From: CAYURP01 sp964447175
GTDB lineage: Bacteria; Zixibacteria; MSB-5A5; SM23-73-2
Reading direction: 5' to 3'
DNA: 64,000 bases
Assembly: GCA_964447175.1 (NCBI GenBank)
Contig: CAYURP010000004.1
Location: forward strand, 1-64,000
Within the stretch, counting starts at the first letter, position 1. Each line of letters opens with the position of its first letter. The position numbers and the translations under genes are program-made. The notes beneath the pieces were generated by a model. That model worked only from the letters and a program-made list of their open reading frames with translations. It did no database searches and was not told the origin of the DNA. This document shows, piece by piece, positions 1-9,692 of the stretch.

Positions 1-1
1 A

Positions 2-3000
2 TCAGTGGATGAGGGTCAGACCTTAGAATTCAGAGTGAGCGCTACAGATCCGGATGGAGATGTTCTAACTTTATCAGCAGAGGATATTCCCACTAATGCG
101 AGCTTTGTGGATTCGGGTAATGGAGCGGGATTATTTACCTTTAATCCAGATTATGACCAAGCTGGGGTACATAATGTTACCTTCATTGTCTCTGATGGTT
201 CGTTGGCGGATACTGAATTGGTTGTTATAACGGTGAATGATGTTAATCGGGCGCCGGCACTGGACTTAATAGGTTCCAAGATAGTGGAAGAGGGCCAGAC
301 TTTAGAGTTTAGAGTGAGTGGCACAGATCCGGATGGGGATGCAGTGATATTAACGGCTGAGGATGTTCCCACTAATGCCAGCTTTGTGGATTCGGGCAAC
401 GGAGCGGGATCGTTTACTTTTGATCCGGATTACACCCAGTCCGGTTTATACAATGTGACCTTCATAGTCTCAGATGGGTTGCTTGCGGATTCGGAGTTAG
501 TCTCCATCACGGTGAATGAGGTGGGTAATCATGCGCCGGTACTGGATTCGATTAGAGCCAAATCAGTGGACGAGGGTCAGACCTTAGAATTCAGAGTGAG
601 TACTTCAGATCCGGATGGGGATGCTCTGAGTTTAACAGCTGAAGATGTTCCTTCTAATGCTTCCTTTGTGGATTCAGGCAATGGAGCGGGGTCCTTTACC
701 TTTAATCCAGATTATGATCAAGCTGGAGTACATAATGTTACCTTCATTGTCTCTGATGGTTCATTGGCAGATTCAGAGTTAGTGCAGATAACAGTCAATG
801 ATATAAATCAAGCACCAGCACTGGACTTGATAGGCTCTAAGATAGTGCAGGAGGGACAAACCTTAGAGTTCAGGATTAGTGCTTCAGATCCAGATGGTGA
901 TGCGATCGTATTATCAGCTGATAGTATTCCTGCAAATGCCAGTTTTGTGGATTCGGGTAATGGAGCAGGATCATTTAGCTTTAATCCGGATTACACCCAA
1001 TCTGGTTTATACAATGTGATCTTCGTAGCTTCTGATGGTTCGTTAGCTGACTCGGAGTTAGTATCCGTCACGGTGAATGATGCGGGCAATCAGGCACCGG
1101 TACTGGATTCTATTAGAGCTAAGTCAGTAGACGAGGGACAGACCTTAGAATTCAGGGTGAGCGCTACAGATCCAGATGGAGATGCCCTAATCTTAACAGC
1201 TGAAGATGTTCCTACTAATGCGAGCTTTGTGGATTCGGGCAATGGAGCGGGATCATTTACCTTTAATCCAGATTATGACCAGGCTGGAGTACATAATGTT
1301 ACCTTTATTACTTCAGATGGTTCTTTGGCGGATACTGAATTGGTAGACATAACGGTGAATGATGTTAATCGGGCACCGGCCCTGGACTTAATAGGTTCCC
1401 AGATAGTGGAGGAGGGCCAGACCTTAGAGTTTAGAGTGAGTGGCACAGATCCGGATGGGGATGCAGTGATATTAACGGCTGAGGATGTTCCCACTAATGC
1501 CAGCTTTGTGGATTCGGGCAACGGAGCGGGATCGTTTACTTTTGATCCGGATTATACCCAGTCAGGATTATATAATGTGACCTTCATAGCCTCAGATGGA
1601 TTGCTTGCGGATTCGGAGTTGGTCTCCATCACGGTGAACGAAGCGGGTAATCAGGTACCAGTATTGGATTCCATTGGAGCTAAGTCAGGAGAGGAGGGTC
1701 AGACCTTAGAGTTTGGGGTACATGCTACGGATCCAGATGGAGATGCCCTGACTTTATCGGCTGAGGATGTTCCCACCAACGCTACTTTTGTGGATTCGGG
1801 CAATGGAGCGGGATCATTTACCTTCGATCCGGATTATACTCAGGCGGGATTACACTTTGTGACCTTTATAGTTTCAGATGGTTCATTGGCTGATTCAGAG
1901 TTGGTGGAAATATCGGTATCCGAAGCTGGGAATCAAGCGCCGGTAATTGACTCAATAGGTCCTCGAATTATTAATGAGGGAAATACCTTAATTATCCTTG
2001 TGACAGCCACTGATCCGGACAATGACAGTTTGCTCCTTTCGGTGAGCAATCAACCGTCTAATTCCAGCTTCATAGACAGTGGAAACGGAATTGGATTATT
2101 CACCTTTACTCCAGATTACTATCAATCTGGAGTGGATACCGTATCTTTCCTGGCAATGGAGAAAAAGGAAAATCCATTGTCTGATTTTGAGAATGTAATC
2201 ATAACTATAATTGATATAAATCAACCGCCAGTTTTTGATTCCATTGGACCTCAGAATGTAGCAGTTTATCAGACCTTGAGAATTAGGGTGGTAGGAACAG
2301 ATCTCACAGACCCGGATGGCGGGGCATTGCACTTAACCGCAGCCCACCTGCCCCTTAACTCAACCTTTACAGACAGCGGAGGGGGAGTTGGCGGATTTGT
2401 CTTTGCTCCTGATACCTCTCAGATGGGGAGTGATACTGTAATATTCTATTGCTCGGATGAAGGGTCACCCCCTGCTACTGGTTCGGAAACGGTGATTATT
2501 ACTGTACAACAGGGGGCTAATCAGGCGCCTGTGCTGCAATACATTGGTTCTAAACAGGTTACAGAAGGCCAGACTTTGAGTTTTAAAGTCTCAGCATCAG
2601 ATCCCAATGGAACTATACCCATTCTATACACTGGCAGTTTGCCCAGGAATGCTGCATTTGTCGACAGCGGTAATGGTAGAGGTCTGTTTACCTTTTCACC
2701 TGACTACTCCCAACAGGGTTTGAAGGAGGTTACTTTCTATGCCAGTGACGGGCAGCTTGTGGATTACGAAAAAGTGTTGATTCAGGTCAAGGACGCTGGT
2801 AATCAACGCCCCACTTTGGATTCGATTGGAGCCAAATCTGTGACTGAGGGAGATACCTTAACATTCAGCGTTCATGCTACAGATCCAGATAGTACCAAAC
2901 CCGGATTGTTTGCAGAGAATTTACCGATCAATGCCAGTTTTGTAGATAATGGTAATGGAAACGGGATCTTTACCTTTACTCCGGTATATGTACAATCCGG

Positions 3001-4495
3001 AACATACAATATCCTCTTCTTCGCCTATGATGGAGAATTGGCTGACTCTGAGGTGGTACAAATCACAGTGAATGACGCTGGAAATCAGACTCCGGTTATG
3101 ACTCCCATCGATTCTCAGGTGGTAGTGGAGGGACAACAATTGGTGATTTACGTTGAAGCCATTGATCCTGATAGCACCATTCCTTTTCTCAGAGCCTGGA
3201 ACGTCCCGAGTAATGCTACTTTCACCGATATTGGCGATGGAAACGGAACGTTTGTCTTCAATCCCACCTATTTCCAGGCAGGGGTGGATACTGTTATATT
3301 CGAGGCTGTGGATTACGAGGATTCACTGGTGAAGGTTAGCCAGAGTGTTCAGATTACCGTACAAAATGTAAACCGGCGACCTGTTTTCCAGCAGGTATCC
3401 ACCCAGCAGTTGAATGAAGGAGACACGTTGATCTTCAATGTAATTGCTACCGATCCGGATAGCACTTTTCCCACACTTTTCTGTACACCCAAACCTCAGA
3501 ATTCCACATTCTACGATTCTGGTAACGGGGTGGGAACATTTAGTTTCTATCCGGCCTATTTTCAATCCGGAACCTTTTACCCCATGTTTTTTGCGATTGA
3601 TAATGAATTACCAGCTGAGCCGGAAACAGCATACATGCAGGTTCAGATTATCGTTTATGATGTTCCTCAGCCTCCAGCATGGGCTGATATCCCTGACACT
3701 TCCGTAACTGAGGGAGACACTTTAATTCTGCAGGTGAGCGCATCCGATCCGGATGGAGTTCCGCCGACTCTTTCAACTGTCGGATTACCCTCCAATTCCA
3801 CCTTTACGGATCATAAGAATGGAACAGGTACATTTACTTTTACTCCCAACTTTGTGCAGGCTGGAACCTCCTGGGTTAGCTTCATTGCCACTGATCTTAC
3901 CTCTATGGCTGATACTGAACAGGTGCAGATTGTAATAACAGAAGCTGGTAATCGATCTCCCATCTTAGCTTTGCTTCAGACAGAATGGGTTATTCCTGCC
4001 ATATACGGTGACTCTTTCACCGTTTCTGCTGCGGATCCGGATTCGACCATTCCGGTTTTAAGTGCGGTCCAGCTTCCCCATAACGCAGGTTTTTACGACA
4101 GTGGCACTGGTGCGGGATTATTTACCTTTATCCCCGATACCACACAAGCGGATTCGGTATATGAGATCATATTCATCGCCTCAGATGGACTTTTAGCTGA
4201 TTCTCATGCTGTGATCTGCTCTGTAATCGCCTATACCAGAGGGGATGCCAATGGGGACGGGAATGTAAGCATAGCTGATGCAGTTTATCTGGTAAATTAC
4301 CTTTTCAACGATGGCCCCACTCCTGTTCCCTGGGGTGCTGGAGATGCTAACGGGGATGGTAATGTAAGTATAGTGGATGTGGTTTATCTGGTTAATTATC
4401 TTTTCAATGATGGTCCACCACCGCCAAAAATCGAGTGGATAGGCATTGGTTCAGACGAAAAGGGTAAATCAAACTTGGATAATCTAAAAAATTAA
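2..4495 (+). CDS. Giant secreted repeat protein with C-terminal dockerin (5' partial)
   Basis: The reading frame is open at the left edge, so the true start and signal peptide lie outside the window; the first GTG at base 5 is only a valine inside a repeat. About 15 tandem units of roughly 93 residues follow, each with an EGQTLEFRVSATDPDGD-like start, an NASFVDSGNG middle and an F.PDY..SG..NV.F..SDG end. This is the pattern of cadherin/Ig-like beta-sandwich repeats in bacterial adhesins. The first seven units are very alike and the later eight diverged. Bases 4241-4432 encode two EF-hand-type dockerin loops, DANGDGNVSIAD and DANGDGNVSIVD, each followed by a VYLVNYLFNDG helix. A short charged tail ends the protein. 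A role in surface adhesion or in anchoring to a cohesin-like partner is inferred. No enzymatic domain is visible. Confidence 0.9.
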   Translation, partial: SVDEGQTLEFRVSATDPDGDVLTLSAEDIPTNASFVDSGNGAGLFTFNPDYDQAGVHNVTFIVSDGSLADTELVVITVNDVNRAPALDLIGSKIVEEGQTLEFRVSGTDPDGDAVILTAEDVPTNASFVDSGNGAGSFTFDPDYTQSGLYNVTFIVSDGLLADSELVSITVNEVGNHAPVLDSIRAKSVDEGQTLEFRVSTSDPDGDALSLTAEDVPSNASFVDSGNGAGSFTFNPDYDQAGVHNVTFIVSDGSLADSELVQITVNDINQAPALDLIGSKIVQEGQTLEFRISASDPDGDAIVLSADSIPANASFVDSGNGAGSFSFNPDYTQSGLYNVIFVASDGSLADSELVSVTVNDAGNQAPVLDSIRAKSVDEGQTLEFRVSATDPDGDALILTAEDVPTNASFVDSGNGAGSFTFNPDYDQAGVHNVTFITSDGSLADTELVDITVNDVNRAPALDLIGSQIVEEGQTLEFRVSGTDPDGDAVILTAEDVPTNASFVDSGNGAGSFTFDPDYTQSGLYNVTFIASDGLLADSELVSITVNEAGNQVPVLDSIGAKSGEEGQTLEFGVHATDPDGDALTLSAEDVPTNATFVDSGNGAGSFTFDPDYTQAGLHFVTFIVSDGSLADSELVEISVSEAGNQAPVIDSIGPRIINEGNTLIILVTATDPDNDSLLLSVSNQPSNSSFIDSGNGIGLFTFTPDYYQSGVDTVSFLAMEKKENPLSDFENVIITIIDINQPPVFDSIGPQNVAVYQTLRIRVVGTDLTDPDGGALHLTAAHLPLNSTFTDSGGGVGGFVFAPDTSQMGSDTVIFYCSDEGSPPATGSETVIITVQQGANQAPVLQYIGSKQVTEGQTLSFKVSASDPNGTIPILYTGSLPRNAAFVDSGNGRGLFTFSPDYSQQGLKEVTFYASDGQLVDYEKVLIQVKDAGNQRPTLDSIGAKSVTEGDTLTFSVHATDPDSTKPGLFAENLPINASFVDNGNGNGIFTFTPVYVQSGTYNILFFAYDGELADSEVVQITVNDAGNQTPVMTPIDSQVVVEGQQLVIYVEAIDPDSTIPFLRAWNVPSNATFTDIGDGNGTFVFNPTYFQAGVDTVIFEAVDYEDSLVKVSQSVQITVQNVNRRPVFQQVSTQQLNEGDTLIFNVIATDPDSTFPTLFCTPKPQNSTFYDSGNGVGTFSFYPAYFQSGTFYPMFFAIDNELPAEPETAYMQVQIIVYDVPQPPAWADIPDTSVTEGDTLILQVSASDPDGVPPTLSTVGLPSNSTFTDHKNGTGTFTFTPNFVQAGTSWVSFIATDLTSMADTEQVQIVITEAGNRSPILALLQTEWVIPAIYGDSFTVSAADPDSTIPVLSAVQLPHNAGFYDSGTGAGLFTFIPDTTQADSVYEIIFIASDGLLADSHAVICSVIAYTRGDANGDGNVSIADAVYLVNYLFNDGPTPVPWGAGDANGDGNVSIVDVVYLVNYLFNDGPPPPKIEWIGIGSDEKGKSNLDNLKN
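302..1554 (+). repeat. Near-identical internal repeats within the adhesin gene
   Basis: Bases 302-432 and 1424-1554 match without a difference that I can see, at an offset of 1122 bases. That is four 93-residue units, or two copies of a two-unit (about 561-base) higher-order repeat. Units alternate between an A type (GVHNVTFIVSDGSLAD) and a B type (SGLYNVTF), so the array grew by duplicating AB pairs. Confidence 0.85.
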
Positions 4496-4978
4496 GGTAA
4501 ACACCTAGGTAGTTTTTTGGGTGCTGGATTAAAAAAACTCCTGTCTTGACGATATAAAAATGAGAATCCCTTAGTTGACAAAAAGTTAGGAGAATAAAAA
4601 AATGAACAAAAAAAGCGGGAAGGGGCAAAAAAGACTTGACAAATTCATTTTTTTGTTTTAATTATATAATGAGAAGTTGTAAGAGATTATGAGCAATGTG
4701 ATTTAATCGCAAGTTAGAGCGATAAGTTAACCTCGTGGGAGTAAATATCTAAAAAAGTTACTTGCTCAAAGAAAGTCTCAATTAGTAAGAAGCTACTGTG
4801 AATTTGTTTATTTTCCCATTATGGAGAAAAAGTTGAGAGTGGGAGATAAAATTATACATAGACCTGATGATGCAATTAACTTCTTAGCGTTTGGAAGGAG
4901 GTGAGAACCGGCAGATTTGTAGCAGAGGACTAATCTGGAGGGGAAAATCTATAAAACCAAAGAGGAAAGGAGCAAGAG
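4496..4978 (+). other. Long gene-free leader ahead of the 1077-residue dockerin protein
   Basis: This AT-rich stretch holds a candidate promoter (4636-4664), a possible branched RNA fold (4691-4767) and a strong Shine-Dalgarno-like AAGGAGGTGA (4895-4904) that lies 75 bases before the next gene's ATG and is not followed by a credible open frame. The actual start has its own AGGAG close by. I see no protein gene here. Confidence 0.5.
4636..4664 (+). promoter_or_regulatory. Candidate promoter, TTGACAAATT type
   Basis: TTGACA is at 4636-4641 and TAATTA at 4659-4664 with a 17-base spacer; a perfect TATAAT overlaps just downstream (4665-4670, 23-base spacer). The TTGACAAATT start, with ATTAT 20 bases after the hexamer, recurs upstream of two other secreted-protein genes (8403 and 44483). 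The predicted transcript has a leader of about 300 bases. Confidence 0.45.
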
Positions 4979-7900
4979 ATGGCAAAAAGACTAATGCTAT
5001 TTCTGGCAGTGCTTTTGGTGGTTCTATTTACTGCCGGAATGGTCTGGAGCGCCAAACAGAATCCCGATTTGCTTAAACCTGATCGTCCCATAAGAGGTGA
5101 TGAATCATCCTTTGACTATCTGATAACCAAAGCTTCCACAGTTTTTCCGAATGCTTTTTGCGAGGAGACTACCATTCTTTCGCCCTATGACACTTGCATA
5201 GGCTGCACCTGGTACGATTATCAGCACAACTCCCGTATCCCCAGAATGTGCGCTAACGATTATCAGACCATCGCTGCTGGCGGACATGGTCATCATTATT
5301 CTTTTATGTATCAGGATGCCTGGGGCGATGCAGGCAAAAGATACATAAACGTGACTTACTATGATGCCGATTATGGCTGGGAGACGATTCCTGCACCCGT
5401 CATCACGGCTCAGGGTTACAGGGCTGGTTATTGTGGTATGAATATATTCCTGGATGGCCGAAGCGTACCCTACTATCATACCACTGGGGTAGTCGCCCCC
5501 AATCCCAATGATCTGGGCACGGTAATCAGCATCGAACCCAATCTTCCCGGGAAGTTAGAGTTTAAGAATAACAAGTACTGGTATGATATTCCGGACAGTG
5601 TAAACACTGAATTCATAGGTATGTGGCCCGCGGCAGATGTGGACTTCGATGATCAGATCCATATTGTGATGAATGAGGGCGATACTGCAGCTGGTATAAG
5701 CTGGATGGGATATGTCCGCTGCACGGAGGGCCCGGATTCAGGCCAGATTACCTGTCAATCGCCTGGATTGCCTATATACATTATTAACAAGGAGACTCCG
5801 TATTGGAATCCCATTAATCGTTGCATGGCCTTTGATTCTGCTGGAGTTATCGGTGCTAACTTGACCTGCTCCAGGGTTTCCAATAAGGTGGCCATCTGTT
5901 ATGCAGCACTGGCAGAGACAGAGGACGATTCCACCTTGTATCAGGTTTCAAACGACGCCTTCTATCTCGAGTCCACCAATGGCGGTGATAACTGGTTTAG
6001 TGATCCCGACTCAATGCAATTCAGACGCAACTGCAGCCAGTATAAGGTGACAGATAAGATGCGTTGTTACGGAGAGGTAACTGCGGTATATGACTTTAAT
6101 GATGACCTGCACGTCTACTGGTATACCCATTATTATGACAAGGTAGCAAATGAAGTCGACATAAACGATATTGCTCTGTGGCACTTCAGCGAGAATACCG
6201 TAAGGTTCTGCGATGGGGAATCTGTTTATGCCAACAAGATTACCGCAGCCAACTGGGAGGAGGCCACTGCCGGTGCATGGAACAGGCTGATAGCCAAGAT
6301 CACCTCAGGAGTAGGTATACTGGAGGGAGATAACGAGAACTACCTGTATATCACCTGGACTCAGTTTGACACGGCCAAGTGGAACGATGCCGGAAATCAG
6401 ACTCAGGGCGATTTATATACCACTGTTTCCACCGATGCTGGAATGACCTGGATGATACCGGTTAACATTACCAACAGCACGGTTGACAGCTGTGTAGCTG
6501 GTCAATGTGCCAGCGATCACTGGGGCTCCATGGCTGAAAGGGTGGATGATTATCTCCATTTGCAGTGGATCTATGATCTGGATGTGGGAGGCGCGGTTCA
6601 GGATGAGGGAGAGCCGACCAATAATCCGGTGCTGGTTTATGATTTCCCCAAGAGCAGTATTCCCTTGGAAAATAAGGCTCGAATTGGTTGGACTCCATCA
6701 GATTTCATCATCCCCTATGTCCATTGTCCCAAAAATGGCCAGACCACGACTACTTTAACCGTAGAGAATATCGGAACTGCGACATTATCCAGCATCAGCC
6801 TAAGCGAATCTGCAACCTGGCTCAGCATCGGAACCTGTCCTTCGTCCATTGTTGCAGGCGGCTGCCCGGCAAAAGTGACCTTGACCATCACGGGCCAGGG
6901 CGCTGAGGAGTTCTATGTGGACAGCATCCACGTGACCTCCAACGACCAGGCTGGGAATAACGACTTCTACGTCAGATTGCATGTGGTTATGTCCGACGTC
7001 TATGTGACTGAGGAGGATACCACAATTGATAATCCCACCATGTATGTTGGGTTTGCCAACGTGGGTAACCTGGGTGACCAGACCGATACTACCGGATACT
7101 ATCTACACCAGGATGACAATGAACCCTACTTTCTGTACGACGGTACTGTGCTCCTGGCATTTACCGATTCCAATATTCCCGCAGATTCCCTGGTGGGCAG
7201 GTGGATCTTTGATGAACACTACCTACTGCCGGAAAGGGATGCGATTGTGACTGATAATGCTCAGCTTAAAACCAAAATTGTGGATGCTGAGTTTAGTCCA
7301 ACCACTCCCCAGGCACCATTGCCCTGGCATCACCGCTGGTGGTATTGGACCATCCGGACCAAGGATTACATGTTCTACAGCCAATCCGCGACAGAAAATC
7401 TGGAACAGTACGTGACATTGAGGTATATCAAGCTCTATTATAATCCTCCTCCACCTTGGTGGCCAGACATAACTCCACCTACTTCTATTCCTGTTACCTA
7501 TGTGGGTATGGGTCTGGATATTGACGCGCCTTCCGATTCCGGAGCATGGAACTATCCAGGCATAGATGAGAGCCGGCGGATGGCGTTTCTGCGAGGTTAT
7601 GGTGGAACCAACGAAAACTACCGTATGGCTATAGCCCAGAGGGATACCTGTTACTGGACTATCGGTCCTGTAGGTCCCGTTTATTGCTGCTGGCCGGATC
7701 CCGGCATAATTACAAAAGACATTCCTTTTGCCATGCACGTTTTGAGAAACGATTCAACGGTCTATCCGCACGGTGGTTATTATGATCCTGAGCTTTACAA
7801 GTGGATGAGCATGCCTGGCGATTCCATCCTACCGGATTCTTCAGGTGACACACCTCCGGAGGACTACAACATAATCACAACAGGGAGGATAATTCCTGCC

Positions 7901-8212
7901 GGGACCTTCCCGCCAGTTGATACTTATGAGGTAGCTTATGCTCTGGTTGTCGCAGATGAGTATGAGATCGACAAAATGAATGATATCGTGGATATGGTCA
8001 TGTGCGGAAACGCTAACAGAGACCAGGCAGTTACTATCGCGGATGTGGTTTATATCGTTAGCTTCCTGTTTAAGAGTGGAGCCGAACCCTGGGTCTATGC
8101 AGCTGATGTTAATGCAAGTGGTGATGTAACCATAGCTGATTGTGTGTATCTGGTCAGCTACTTATTCAAGAGTGGACCACCACCACAATGTTCCAAGGAC
8201 TGGAAACCATAG
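4979..8212 (+). CDS. Large secreted dockerin protein with Asp-box-like motifs
   Basis: A signal peptide is clear: KR, then a long hydrophobic stretch, with likely cleavage after WSA at residue 25. The body is rich in aromatic residues and contains two Asp-box-like motifs, STNGGDNW (332-339) and STDAGMTW (484-491), as found in sialidase-type beta-propellers, so a propeller fold is plausible but the enzyme class is not shown. Residues about 574-680 look like an Ig/BACON-type domain (TLTVENIGTATL, WLSI). Residues 1009-1068 form a two-loop dockerin (NANRDQAVTIADVVY, DVNASGDVTIADCVY). AGGAG lies just before the ATG. It is followed by a strong terminator. It is probably exported and attached through the dockerin; its substrate is unknown. 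Confidence 0.9.
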   Translation: MAKRLMLFLAVLLVVLFTAGMVWSAKQNPDLLKPDRPIRGDESSFDYLITKASTVFPNAFCEETTILSPYDTCIGCTWYDYQHNSRIPRMCANDYQTIAAGGHGHHYSFMYQDAWGDAGKRYINVTYYDADYGWETIPAPVITAQGYRAGYCGMNIFLDGRSVPYYHTTGVVAPNPNDLGTVISIEPNLPGKLEFKNNKYWYDIPDSVNTEFIGMWPAADVDFDDQIHIVMNEGDTAAGISWMGYVRCTEGPDSGQITCQSPGLPIYIINKETPYWNPINRCMAFDSAGVIGANLTCSRVSNKVAICYAALAETEDDSTLYQVSNDAFYLESTNGGDNWFSDPDSMQFRRNCSQYKVTDKMRCYGEVTAVYDFNDDLHVYWYTHYYDKVANEVDINDIALWHFSENTVRFCDGESVYANKITAANWEEATAGAWNRLIAKITSGVGILEGDNENYLYITWTQFDTAKWNDAGNQTQGDLYTTVSTDAGMTWMIPVNITNSTVDSCVAGQCASDHWGSMAERVDDYLHLQWIYDLDVGGAVQDEGEPTNNPVLVYDFPKSSIPLENKARIGWTPSDFIIPYVHCPKNGQTTTTLTVENIGTATLSSISLSESATWLSIGTCPSSIVAGGCPAKVTLTITGQGAEEFYVDSIHVTSNDQAGNNDFYVRLHVVMSDVYVTEEDTTIDNPTMYVGFANVGNLGDQTDTTGYYLHQDDNEPYFLYDGTVLLAFTDSNIPADSLVGRWIFDEHYLLPERDAIVTDNAQLKTKIVDAEFSPTTPQAPLPWHHRWWYWTIRTKDYMFYSQSATENLEQYVTLRYIKLYYNPPPPWWPDITPPTSIPVTYVGMGLDIDAPSDSGAWNYPGIDESRRMAFLRGYGGTNENYRMAIAQRDTCYWTIGPVGPVYCCWPDPGIITKDIPFAMHVLRNDSTVYPHGGYYDPELYKWMSMPGDSILPDSSGDTPPEDYNIITTGRIIPAGTFPPVDTYEVAYALVVADEYEIDKMNDIVDMVMCGNANRDQAVTIADVVYIVSFLFKSGAEPWVYAADVNASGDVTIADCVYLVSYLFKSGPPPQCSKDWKP

Positions 8213-8235
8213 AATTTTGACCATATTGAGGATGG

Positions 8236-8275
8236 ATTATGGGATGGGATGTGATTTCCCATCCCATAATTTTAT
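8236..8275 (+). terminator. Rho-independent terminator after the dockerin gene
   Basis: A perfect 14-base stem (ATTATGGGATGGGA with its complement at 8257-8270) encloses a 7-base loop and runs into TTTT. It is 23 bases after the stop codon. Confidence 0.85.
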
Positions 8276-8600
8276 CTCCAATCTCCTGTTTAAACCAGTA
8301 CAAGACTAATTCCAGTTTAAACTTAGCATAATCCATAAATCCAGTTTTCTTGATCCAAAATTTCCCTTAAGAAACACGATTTCATTTTTTTAAATTTTTT
8401 TGTTGACAAATTAGTTTGGATTTCTTTATTATAAGATAAAGAAAATGGAGGAGATATTTGAGAACTGAAATTTAAAAGGAGGTGAAAAGATATATAACTT
8501 GTGTGTCAGCTCAGATTTAGATGATAGTCTTGGCTGAAGGTAAATTTAACTTTAGTAAAGGATTTGAAAGGATGAACAAAAAAACAGAGAGGGGTGAGTA
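8276..8600 (+). other. Gene-free region with promoter and leader of the sorting-tail gene
   Basis: The stretch is AT-rich and has no convincing frame. It contains a candidate promoter at 8403-8431 and AAAAGGAGGTGA at 8474-8485, a strong Shine-Dalgarno sequence 115 bases too early for the ATG at 8601. A start codon a few bases after it would give only about seven codons (GTGTGTCAGCTC... to TGA). The real gene has its own AGGGGTGA before the ATG. Confidence 0.45.
8403..8431 (+). promoter_or_regulatory. Candidate promoter, TTGACAAATT type
   Basis: TTGACA (8403-8408) and TTATTA (8426-8431) are separated by 17 bases. The first ten bases, TTGACAAATT, and the position of ATTAT match the promoters proposed at 4636 and 44483. 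Confidence 0.45.
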
Positions 8601-9503
8601 ATGAATAAAAGAATTTTATTGTTGTCTTTTTCTTTAATCCTCGGTTTTTTGATGTTCGGTTTTTCTTCTGTTTATGCACAGGCACAACCATCTGAGGATG
8701 ATACCATTGAGGTTGAAAAGATTACAGATATGCCCTCTGGAACATCGGTAGCAGTTAATGTCTGGCTCAAAACAGATAGGAATTTGGGCGGTCTGACGAT
8801 CCCCTTGAAATTCAGAAGTGCAGAGGGCGATACTGCCTTGGATGTGGAGTGTGATTCCATCCACTGGTCTGATTGGTTTTGGGATAATGTATCCTCTATC
8901 TATACCGGACAAGATACTACATCCTATATCGACAGCACGAATAAGACAATTTTAGTCTATGCACTTTGGTTTGGAATACCACCTTCAGCTGAATATCTGC
9001 CGGCAAACGATTCAGTAATCTTTACCATTTATTTCACTACTGGAACATATTGGGACCCAGGTGTGCCAGCTAAAATTGACACCTTCAGTATTGAATATCC
9101 CAAAAAACTTCTCACTATAGTCGATGAATCGACATTAGAAGACTTTATACCTATTTATAAACCTGGCTCTTTAGGCGAGTTTAGCTGGGTTAGGGAAATT
9201 GGTGAGGAAGAAGCTAACGTTCCTGAGAAGTTTGTTCTGAACCAGAACTATCCCAACCCCTTTAACCCCACCACCATAATCAGGTTCGCTCTTCCTGAGA
9301 ATAGCTGGGTTAAAGTTGAAGTGTTTAACATTTTAGGACAGAAGATAACTACCTTGGTGGACGAGCATCTAACTGCCGGTTATAAGGAAACTGGGTGGGA
9401 TGGTACAGATTCCAAGGGAACGAATGTGGCATCAGGAATATACTTCTACAAGATCAAAGCCAATAACTTCACGGACATCAAGAAAATGGTGCTATTGAAG
9501 TAA
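8601..9503 (+). CDS. Secreted protein with C-terminal sorting tail
   Basis: A signal peptide ends near VYA (residue 26). Residues about 30-190 look like a beta-sandwich (VAVNVWLKTDRNLGGLTIPL start), loosely reminiscent of the cohesin fold, but I cannot confirm that. From about residue 207 the tail begins with FVLNQNYPNPFNPTT and continues through VEVFNILGQ and SGIYFYKI to a terminal KKMVLLK. This is the FlgD-like C-terminal sorting domain that FCB bacteria use for type IX-like secretion or surface attachment. Start choice: GAGGGGTGA precedes the ATG. The gene is monocistronic, between its own promoter and a terminator. No catalytic residues are recognisable. Confidence 0.88.
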   Translation: MNKRILLLSFSLILGFLMFGFSSVYAQAQPSEDDTIEVEKITDMPSGTSVAVNVWLKTDRNLGGLTIPLKFRSAEGDTALDVECDSIHWSDWFWDNVSSIYTGQDTTSYIDSTNKTILVYALWFGIPPSAEYLPANDSVIFTIYFTTGTYWDPGVPAKIDTFSIEYPKKLLTIVDESTLEDFIPIYKPGSLGEFSWVREIGEEEANVPEKFVLNQNYPNPFNPTTIIRFALPENSWVKVEVFNILGQKITTLVDEHLTAGYKETGWDGTDSKGTNVASGIYFYKIKANNFTDIKKMVLLK

Positions 9504-9528
9504 CCATTTTCCAAAAACTGTATGTTTT

Positions 9529-9568
9529 ATTCCCTTCCTCTTTTTTCAAGGGGAGGGGAATTTTATTT
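9529..9568 (+). terminator. Terminator after the sorting-tail gene
   Basis: ATTCCCTTCCTC at 9529-9540 pairs with GGGGAGGGGAAT at 9550-9561 (12 pairs, two of them G-U) and is followed by TTTTATTT. It sits between two convergent genes. Confidence 0.75.
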
Positions 9569-9692
9569 GGCTTGCAAGTTGTTCTACCACAAAAACTTAA
9601 AGTTGAGGTTTTTTTACGGTATACAAATAATACTCCCTGAAAAATGAATCAATTAACTTTATTAGGATTGAAAAAGCTCCTTTAATACTGGG

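Noticed and set aside
151..1521. Two 82-codon minus-strand frames in the adhesin (151-399 and 1273-1521)
   Set aside because: They are antisense shadows of the same repeat, near-identical only because the repeat is duplicated.
302..1554. Regular repeats considered as a CRISPR array
   Set aside because: The repeats are about 280 bases long, in frame, and encode protein domains; there are no spacers.
4602..4661. A 19-codon frame with AGGAG upstream
   Set aside because: It overlaps the proposed promoter of the dockerin gene, so it would lie outside the transcript; there is no support beyond the start signal.
4891..5076. A 61-codon frame after the upstream AAGGAGGTGA
   Set aside because: Its start overlaps the ribosome-binding sequence itself, and it runs into the signal-peptide region of the true gene in another frame.
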